Assembly: GCA_903892565.1 (NCBI GenBank)
Contig: CAITIX010000006.1
Span: forward strand, 1 to 64,000
DNA from: an uncultured Acidobacteriia bacterium
Lineage (GTDB): Bacteria > Acidobacteriota > Terriglobia > Bryobacterales > Bryobacteraceae
Direction: 5' to 3'
DNA: 64,000 nt
Within the stretch, counting starts at the first letter, position 1, and each line of letters starts with the position of its first letter. Position numbers and translations under genes: made by a program. Of this stretch, positions 57,233 to 64,000 are shown piece by piece. The notes under the pieces are model-generated. The model worked only from the letters and a program-made list of their open reading frames with translations. It did no database searches and was not told the origin of the DNA.

Positions 57233-59659
57233 GTGTATCGAAAGACATCGGCAGTTACCTGGATATTCGCCGGCGCGGCCGCATTAGTTGTTTCCGTGAT
57301 GCCGCCGCAAGGGGCGGAGGCGCAACAGGCTGCACCGCCCGCAGCCACTTTCCGATTCCATTTGCAGGAAGCCACTATTAGCGACATCCATCGGGCCATA
57401 CGCGGAGGCCAGCTCACGTGCCACCAACTTGTGCAGCTATATCTGAATCGCGCGAAAGCATACAACGGCACAAGTGATCGTCTGATCACCGCAGACGGCG
57501 CGCCGATCCCGCAAGCGTTCGGGACCATGCGCGCGCTATCGCCCATCAAGTTTCCCACGGAGACGGTGGGTATTCGAACGCTCGTGCCCGATTACGATCA
57601 ATACATCGGCACGCCGCTGGAGTTCGGACGCATGGAATCCACGGCATCCGATCCGAGCGTGCAGCAGCAATATGGCATGACGATCGGCACGCCGAACTCG
57701 GCACAGATCAACGCGCTCGCGACGCTGAACATCCGGGGAGAGCGCTCCATCACCTGCAAAGGTGATCGCGATAAACCGCTGTCCGCAGGGCCGCTGCCTG
57801 TCGGGTCGCCTGCCGTCTGCGAACAATTTCGCCGCCTGCCCGATGCGCTCGAACGCGCGTCCGAGCTCGACCAGCAGTATGGCCGCAATCCCGATCTCAA
57901 TGCGATGCCCATGTACTGCGTCGTGTTTTCGTTCAAGGATCCCTTCGACACGATGGACATGCACAGCGCGGGCGGTGGCGACGCGCGTTACGACATCGAT
58001 TTCCCCGCGCGCGATCACACGCTCGTCGCCCAGTTGCGCAAAAAGGGCGCGATTATTTGCGCGAAGGCGGTCAATACGGAATACAATGGGCGTCCGGCGG
58101 ATCCGGGCGGAAAGAACAAGCCGACGGTGCAGTTGCTCTCGACGCAAGGGTATCAACGCAGCTCGTGGGCGGGAAATCCCAGTAGCGCGTATGACAGCAC
58201 TCGTGCGGGATCGCTGGGCTCGAGTTCAGGATCGGGCGCGTCGGTTAGCGCGAACCTCGTCACATGCAGCCTGTGCGAGGAAACCAGTTTGAGTTGTCGA
58301 GGGCCTGCGAATCACAACTCGGTAGCGCTGATCTTGCCACACAAGTCGATGATCTCGTTCCACGGCGGCGGCATCGGCGCGGACGTTTATGAGGACCGCA
58401 CTGGCATTCATTGCCGCTATATCGGCGATTCTGCCAAGGTGCTCGATGCGTTGAAAGATCCCGTGAACGGCTACTACGATCCACGCGATGTTTTCACGAC
58501 CGTTCCGCGAACCAGCATTTATCCCGGCTCCTTCGCAAAAGCCGCAGCCGAGCCGGGCGCGCGGGGATCGCTCAAGGGCATGCGCATCGGCGTGATTCGC
58601 GAATCGATGCTGAAATTCCCTGGCGTGAAGGCGGATGAGCCGATTGTGGATGCGGCGGCCAAGGAAATCAAGAACGTGCTGGGCGATTTCCTTGGGGCGA
58701 CGCTCGTGGAATCGACCGATCCTCTGTGGCCGGACGATCCGCAGATCGACAACATGAAGCCGTCCTACAATCAGGCGCTCGCGCAGTTGGTCAGCTTGTT
58801 CTATCCGGAGATGCTCTATCAACTGAACCGGGCGGGGCAGCCCGAGTTTCCGGAATTCGTAGCGCGCATCAAGCCGACCGAATTCGCGCCGGGAAAAGTC
58901 TTCGGCACGGGCACGATGGCGCCGATCGATTACATGCTGGCATTGGCCGAGGGCCGCGAGCCGCTGCCGAAGAATCTCAACATCCGTTATATCCAGCAGG
59001 TGGTGGAATCGAACGCCTTCCGCTACCATTTCACGCAGTACGCCGAGCGCCGCGCGGCCGATTGGAAAGAGCGCGGCTTCACGGAAACGCTTGTGAATTT
59101 CCACGAGCTCAACTTGCGCTCGAAGTTTTGGGGCGACGACCAACGGGCTGGGTTCAAGAACTGGGAAGAAATCGACGATATGCGGCGTCCGGTCGACGAG
59201 CGCCAGGGTGTCGATCACAAATTGAAGCTGCGCGAGTTGCTGCGTCGCCTCGACATGAAAGTGATGATGGAAAATAAACTGGACTTGGTGGTGCGGCTGC
59301 ATTATTCGTTGCCGCCCGGCAAGATCGGCCTCGCGCCGCAGCCTGCACCCGTGGGAGATGTGCGCGGCGAAATCCGTTACGGGCCGCACGCCGGCGTGAC
59401 CGAGGTGCTGATCCCTGCGGGCTACGTGCGCACGGTGTATGATCCGACGTACCGCCTCAGTCCCGATAAAAAGCGCTATATACCGACGAACAATGACACG
59501 CCGACGATGCTGCCGGAGCCCGGCGTGCCGTTTTCACTGGTGTTTCGCGCCGATCCGGGACGTGAGGATGTGATCCTGAAGGTCGCCTCGGCGTATCAGA
59601 TGGCTTCGAAACGGCGCGTTCCACCACCGATGTACAAGCCGCTGGCGGGCGAGCCGTAG
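57233..59659 (+). CDS. Large secreted amidase-signature family protein
   Basis: GTG start after GGGAGGAAC SD; signal peptide; FSFKDPFDTMDM (Lys), GSSSGSGASVSANLVTCSLCEETSLSCRGPANHN (Ser/cis-Ser). Confidence 0.88.
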   Translation: MYRKTSAVTWIFAGAAALVVSVMPPQGAEAQQAAPPAATFRFHLQEATISDIHRAIRGGQLTCHQLVQLYLNRAKAYNGTSDRLITADGAPIPQAFGTMRALSPIKFPTETVGIRTLVPDYDQYIGTPLEFGRMESTASDPSVQQQYGMTIGTPNSAQINALATLNIRGERSITCKGDRDKPLSAGPLPVGSPAVCEQFRRLPDALERASELDQQYGRNPDLNAMPMYCVVFSFKDPFDTMDMHSAGGGDARYDIDFPARDHTLVAQLRKKGAIICAKAVNTEYNGRPADPGGKNKPTVQLLSTQGYQRSSWAGNPSSAYDSTRAGSLGSSSGSGASVSANLVTCSLCEETSLSCRGPANHNSVALILPHKSMISFHGGGIGADVYEDRTGIHCRYIGDSAKVLDALKDPVNGYYDPRDVFTTVPRTSIYPGSFAKAAAEPGARGSLKGMRIGVIRESMLKFPGVKADEPIVDAAAKEIKNVLGDFLGATLVESTDPLWPDDPQIDNMKPSYNQALAQLVSLFYPEMLYQLNRAGQPEFPEFVARIKPTEFAPGKVFGTGTMAPIDYMLALAEGREPLPKNLNIRYIQQVVESNAFRYHFTQYAERRAADWKERGFTETLVNFHELNLRSKFWGDDQRAGFKNWEEIDDMRRPVDERQGVDHKLKLRELLRRLDMKVMMENKLDLVVRLHYSLPPGKIGLAPQPAPVGDVRGEIRYGPHAGVTEVLIPAGYVRTVYDPTYRLSPDKKRYIPTNNDTPTMLPEPGVPFSLVFRADPGREDVILKVASAYQMASKRRVPPPMYKPLAGEP

Positions 59660-59678
59660 AGTTGGTGTATTTGCCGAG

Positions 59679-60125
59679 CTACCTGCCCATCATGGCGTCG
59701 ACCGACAAGCCGTTGAGCTCTTCGCGATGCTTCAGCAGGAAATAATAGATGAGCGCGTAGGTTAACTGCAGTCCTGCGATGCCCCAGTCCTGCGCGAGGT
59801 TTGTGCCGAAGGCCAGCATCGCGAGCACGAGGCTTCCCGCGATCAACGCAAAGCGGGTGAAAGCGCCGAACAGGACCAGGGTGCCGAGGATCGTCTCCGC
59901 CCACGTGATGAAGATCGCGAAGAACGGGAGAATTTCTTTCGGCATGAGGGCCGTCTTCTCGAAGTAGTGGTTCAGGTAGGCGAGAAACGCGGCCTGCCCG
60001 CCAATCACGCGGCTGATGCCGTGCAGCGCGATGTTGATGCCCAAGGTCAGGCGCAGCACGCCGTACGCGATGGTGGCGTCGGACATGCCTTTCTTTGGCG
60101 AGTTGTTGCTGGCGGCTTCAGACAT
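59679..60125 (-). CDS. DoxX family membrane protein
   Basis: YGVLRLTLGINIALHGISRVIGG, FAIFITWAETILGTLVLFGAFTRFALI. Confidence 0.9.
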   Translation of the reverse strand: MSEAASNNSPKKGMSDATIAYGVLRLTLGINIALHGISRVIGGQAAFLAYLNHYFEKTALMPKEILPFFAIFITWAETILGTLVLFGAFTRFALIAGSLVLAMLAFGTNLAQDWGIAGLQLTYALIYYFLLKHREELNGLSVDAMMGR

Positions 60126-60199
60126 CGTGGTCTCCTGTTCGACTTGAGTGGTAGCGTTTATTATGCCTGATTGCGCGCACGCGGCGGGGAGCGTCGATG

Positions 60200-61186
60200 C
60201 TAAGGCCGAACTCCGGCGCCGGCAATATTGAGACGAATTTTGTAGATGCTGGTACGAGCCGTGATGTATAGCGTCTTGCCATCTGCATCGCCCCACGCGC
60301 AATTCGCGGGGATCTCGGGAGTCACGATCGTCCCTAGGCGCTTGCCGCTCGGCGAGAACACTTGAACGCCAGTCAGAGCTGTTCCGTAGATATTGCCCGC
60401 GCGATCCACTTTCATGCCGTCGGGAACGCCTTCGCCCGGTTCAGTCGTGACGTCGGCGAACTTGCGGCCGTTTGCGATGCCGCCATCGGGCTTCACGTCG
60501 TACACCATCCAATACTTGTCGGGACGCGAACTCGACACGTACATCTTCTTTTCATTGGGCGAGAAGGCAATGCCGTTGGGATATTGCACGTCCTTGGTTA
60601 ACAGCTCGACTTTGCCCGCGGCGGAAATGCGAAACACTCCGTTGTAGCCGAGCTCCGGCTGCGGCTTGCCGGGGCCATCGGGCCAGGTACGATACAGGCC
60701 AACCGGGTCGGTGAAATAAACATCGCCGTTCTTGCGCACGACTACGTCATTGGGGCTATTGATGCGCTTGCCTTCGTAGCGATCCGCGAGCGTCGTGATC
60801 TTGCCGTCCTTCTCCATGCGCGAGATGCGGCGATTGCCGTGCTCGGCGGCGACGATGCGCCCTTGCGGATCGAACGCTAAGCCGTTCGTCCCGATCTGCA
60901 CACCATCGGGGAACGAATCGGTGAACACGGGCTTACGAAACACTTCGGTCGCGCCGCCCGGGGTCCATTTCATCAAGGCGTTGCTGGGGAGGTCGCTGAA
61001 ATAAAGAAAACCTGCGCGTGCCCACAGAGGGCCTTCCGCAAACTTAATCCCGCTGACGACCTTTTCGATTTTGGCGTTCTTGGGAACGATCTTATCGAGC
61101 GCCGGATCCAGGCGCTCGATCTCGCCGGAGGGTGATTGTGCGAACAGAGGAAGTGCGGCAGCGAATACGAGAAATGCTTTTTTCAT
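60200..61186 (-). CDS. SMP-30/gluconolactonase family protein
   Basis: FAEGPLWARAGFLYFSDLPSNALMKW, NGLAFDPQGRIVAAEHGNRRIS, NSPNDVVVRKNGDVYFTDP. Confidence 0.95.
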   Translation of the reverse strand: MKKAFLVFAAALPLFAQSPSGEIERLDPALDKIVPKNAKIEKVVSGIKFAEGPLWARAGFLYFSDLPSNALMKWTPGGATEVFRKPVFTDSFPDGVQIGTNGLAFDPQGRIVAAEHGNRRISRMEKDGKITTLADRYEGKRINSPNDVVVRKNGDVYFTDPVGLYRTWPDGPGKPQPELGYNGVFRISAAGKVELLTKDVQYPNGIAFSPNEKKMYVSSSRPDKYWMVYDVKPDGGIANGRKFADVTTEPGEGVPDGMKVDRAGNIYGTALTGVQVFSPSGKRLGTIVTPEIPANCAWGDADGKTLYITARTSIYKIRLNIAGAGVRP

Positions 61187-61296
61187 GAGGAGGCTTCTAG
61201 GGCGGTATCGTACCACGGTGGCACGCGCTAGCGCCCCTTGGATCCTCACCGCGCTATTCTAGGGAGAGTTTGCCGACCTCTCCGAGTTCACCAGCC

Positions 61297-62601
61297 ATGA
61301 ACGAACTGGCCGAGCGCACGCGCCGCAAGATCACGCGCCGCCTAGTGCCGTTCCTTTTCATCCTGTACATCATTTCGTATTTGGATCGCGTGAACCTGGG
61401 CTACGCGTCGTTGAACATGACGCGCGAGCTCAATTTTTCCAACGAGATTTTCGGTATCGGCGCGGGCATCTTTTTCGTTGGCTATTTTTTGATCGAGATT
61501 CCGGCAACGGTTCTGGTGGAAGTGTGGAGCGCGCGGAAGTGGATCGCGCGCATCATGATCACCTGGGGCGTGCTCGCATCCATGACGGGACTGGTGCACT
61601 CGGCGCGGGAGTTGTACTGGGCTCGCTTCTTTCTGGGCCTCGCCGAAGCGGGATTCTTCCCGGGCATGATCGTTTACCTGACGCACTGGTTCCGTGCGAA
61701 AGATCGCGCACGAGCGGTCGCGTTGTTTATGACGGCGATCCCGATTTCGCAGTTGATCGGCGCTCCTGTTTCCGGATTGCTGATGCGCGTGAACTGGATG
61801 GGCTTGTCCGGCTGGCGCTGGCTGCTGATTTTAGAGGGCGTGCCTGCGGTGGTCTTCGGCGTGGTTACGATCTTCTATTTGACCGATTGGCCGAACGAAG
61901 CGCACTGGCTGCAGCCCGACGAGCGCGACTGGATCATGGGCGAGCTGGAGCGCGAAAAACAGGCCAAAAAGGCGGTCAAGGCGCTCACGGTTTGGAAAGC
62001 GTTGCGCGATCCCGATGTCTTGAAGTTGACGCTCGCGGCGTTTTGCGGGTTGACCTCGATTTACGGATTTGGTTTCTGGCTGCCGAAAATCGTGCAGCGG
62101 CTTTCCGGATTGAGTGTGTTGCAAGTGACGTTGATTGCAGGCATCCCCTATCTGGCGGCGTTTCCTGCCATGGTCTGGAATGGCTGGCACTCGGACAAAA
62201 CAGGCGAGCGGCGCTGGCATACGGCTCTCGCGCTTGCGTTCGGAGGAGTGCTGCTGGTGGCGAGCGCGGCGTTCAGCGGGAGCCTGGTGATTTCGATTCT
62301 GCTGTTCTCGCTCGCGGCGATGTGCGCGCATAGCTACATCCCTGTGTTCTGGCAGCTGCCCACAAGTTTTCTCACCGAGGCTGCTGCGGCGGCGTGTATT
62401 GGCATGATCAATTCCTTCGGAAATCTCGGCGGATTTGCTGGACCCTACGTCATCGGCTATCTGACAGATCGCACCAAGGGATACGGAGCCGGTATCATTT
62501 ATTTGGGCTTCATGGCGATTGCCGGCGCAGCGCTCGTGTTATCGGTTAGCGCAGCGCGTTCCGGGCGCCGCGAAGATTCTGCGGAAGGGAGTAACGCATA
62601 G
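61297..62601 (+). CDS. MFS transporter (ACS family)
   Basis: RRLVPFLFILYIISYLDRVNLGYASLNM, GLAEAGFFPGMIVYLTHWF; TTG 61270 also possible. Confidence 0.95.
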   Translation: MNELAERTRRKITRRLVPFLFILYIISYLDRVNLGYASLNMTRELNFSNEIFGIGAGIFFVGYFLIEIPATVLVEVWSARKWIARIMITWGVLASMTGLVHSARELYWARFFLGLAEAGFFPGMIVYLTHWFRAKDRARAVALFMTAIPISQLIGAPVSGLLMRVNWMGLSGWRWLLILEGVPAVVFGVVTIFYLTDWPNEAHWLQPDERDWIMGELEREKQAKKAVKALTVWKALRDPDVLKLTLAAFCGLTSIYGFGFWLPKIVQRLSGLSVLQVTLIAGIPYLAAFPAMVWNGWHSDKTGERRWHTALALAFGGVLLVASAAFSGSLVISILLFSLAAMCAHSYIPVFWQLPTSFLTEAAAAACIGMINSFGNLGGFAGPYVIGYLTDRTKGYGAGIIYLGFMAIAGAALVLSVSAARSGRREDSAEGSNA

Positions 62602-63114
62602 ATGGGCCTCGAAGAAGAGCTGAAAGAAAAGATGGAAGAAGCGCGCGATCCGTTCGATAAGCGCGTTGCCGGAACGATGGCCATTATGGCTGCCGCTCTT
62701 GCCGTGGTCTCGGTCATGGGACATATGGCGACGACGGAAGAGATCGTGAATCAGGCGAAGGCGTCCGATCAGTGGGCGTATTATCAGGCGAAATCCATCC
62801 GCCGCTACGAATCGGAAATCGCGCGCGACACGCTGGCGGCGCAACCGGCGAAGGTCGCGGAGTACTCCAAGAACGTCGAAAAATATACGAAAGAGGGCGA
62901 GGAGATCCAGAAAGAAGCGCAAGCGCTGGAGAACGAAAGCAAGGCGAAGGGCCACGAGGCGGCGCGCATGGAATTCGCCGAGATCTTCCTGGAAGTGGCG
63001 ATTGTATTGGCTTCGCTGGCGATTCTTACGAAAATCCCAACAGTGTGGTGGTTTTCGATTCTTACGGGATTAGGCGGCGTGGGTGTGGCGCTTACGGCGC
63101 TTGGCTTGAAGTAG
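62602..63114 (+). CDS. DUF4337-like membrane protein
   Basis: MGLEEELKEKMEEARDPFDKRVAGTMAIMAAALAVVSVMGHMATTEEI... with C-terminal TMs. Confidence 0.85.
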   Translation: MGLEEELKEKMEEARDPFDKRVAGTMAIMAAALAVVSVMGHMATTEEIVNQAKASDQWAYYQAKSIRRYESEIARDTLAAQPAKVAEYSKNVEKYTKEGEEIQKEAQALENESKAKGHEAARMEFAEIFLEVAIVLASLAILTKIPTVWWFSILTGLGGVGVALTALGLK

Positions 63115-63139
63115 CGGAGTTCTCGGCAGCGAAAAAAGA

Positions 63140-63175
63140 AAAGGGCGATGGTCTTCGCGACCGCCGCCCTTTCTT
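63140..63175. terminator. Terminator hairpin between convergent genes
   Basis: AAAGGGCG (63140-63147)/CGCCCTTT (63165-63172), inner GGTC/GACC, T-rich on both strands. Confidence 0.75.
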
Positions 63176-63194
63176 CTTTGTGGTGAGTCCGCTA

Positions 63195-64000
63195 TTATTT
63201 ACGGCGCGCGACGTTCGCTTCCGAACACAGCTCCATCGTCTGCAGGAACTTCTGGTATTCGGCTCCGCCCACGATGAACGGATTCGGATCGCCCTTCTTG
63301 CGGGACTGGATTTGGTCGAGCATGGCAGGCAGGTTGTACATCAGTGGGTGGTTCTGCATGATCGTATCCGCCTTGGCCTTTTTCGTTTCCGCCTGGAACT
63401 TCTTCACGGATTGCACGTACAGTTTCAGATTGTCGTCGGAGATCGGACCCGGCGTAAGGATCGTCCCGCCATAGATGCCGACCGTGTGCTTCTTGCCGTT
63501 GTCCATCACTTGGAATATGTAGCCCGTGGAGCCGGGCGTGTGGCCGGGGATCGCATACGGCGTCATCTTGAAATCGCCGAGCACGATCGGTTGGCCTTCC
63601 ACCACATCGGCATCATGTTTGGGGATTACCTGCGGAGGTCCCTTCTTCTTCGCGTCGGCCGGCGCCGGCTTCTCCATGACATCCCAGTCGGCCTTGGAGA
63701 TATACACCTTGGATCCGAAGTGCTCCTGGAAATAGGGCGAGCCGCCGAAGTGATCCGCGTGGCCGTGGCCCATCACGATGATCTTCACGTCCGCCGGATT
63801 CAGGCCGAGCTTCTGGAAGCCGGGGAGCAGTTGTGTCTCCACCTGATTCGTCGCCAGAGAATCGAACATCAGTAAACCGGCCGAGGTTTTGAAAACGTAG
63901 GCGGCGGTTCCCGAGTTCCCGATGATGTAACCGTTGTCGAAGATCTTCGTGGCCGGGATCACCGGATCGTCAGCGCGGTTGGCGCGCGGCGCTTCGCAAA
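63195..64000 (-). CDS. MBL-fold metallo-hydrolase (B3 beta-lactamase-like), 5'-truncated by window edge
   Basis: GHGHADHFGG motif, IPGHTPGSTGYIF; frame stays open through 64000 (AKRRANRADDPVIPATKIFDNGYIIG). Confidence 0.93.
   Translation of the reverse strand, partial: CEAPRANRADDPVIPATKIFDNGYIIGNSGTAAYVFKTSAGLLMFDSLATNQVETQLLPGFQKLGLNPADVKIIVMGHGHADHFGGSPYFQEHFGSKVYISKADWDVMEKPAPADAKKKGPPQVIPKHDADVVEGQPIVLGDFKMTPYAIPGHTPGSTGYIFQVMDNGKKHTVGIYGGTILTPGPISDDNLKLYVQSVKKFQAETKKAKADTIMQNHPLMYNLPAMLDQIQSRKKGDPNPFIVGGAEYQKFLQTMELCSEANVARRK

Overview
This is a high-GC bacterial chromosomal window with no rRNA, tRNA, CRISPR array, phage or IS transposase that I could recognise. Gene content (GTP-dependent PEPCK, PilB/PilC/PilM-O pilus/T2SS block, PVA-dehydrogenase-type quinoprotein, SirB1, BrkB, MetH, Gfo/Idh, DoxX, SMP-30) looks Acidobacteriota-like (Solibacter/Bryobacter type); that taxonomy is inference only. 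About 55 CDSs are supported. Main blocks: type IV pilus/T2SS assembly (2.9-10.2 kb); dTDP-rhamnose genes, transporters and lpxA (10-16 kb); nucleotide-sugar, uvrC and TPR genes (17-28 kb); GGDEF-like protein, sigma-54 activator and RlpA (29-33 kb); galU, quinoprotein, motAB and flbD (34-39 kb); rlmB and metH (39-47 kb); and a catabolic-looking cluster with an atypical M24 enzyme (47.4-56 kb). Items most worth a second look: (1) an unannotated 21-aa lysine-rich ORF with a near-consensus promoter, a good SD and three tandem terminator hairpins (32.75-33.03 kb); (2) a 15-bp-repeat insertion in the knot/SAM-motif loop of RlmB; (3) an in-frame 12-bp repeat ORF directly after the stop codon of a zinc-finger/disordered protein; (4) structured intergenic regions at 23.35-23.70 and 47.0-47.4 kb; (5) an M24 enzyme with a His-to-Tyr change inside an uncharacterised dehydrogenase/DRE-TIM/ADH cluster; (6) a pseudopilin lacking Glu5 with a long Gln/Gly/Pro/Asn tail. 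No computation was run; all homology calls are from reading motifs.
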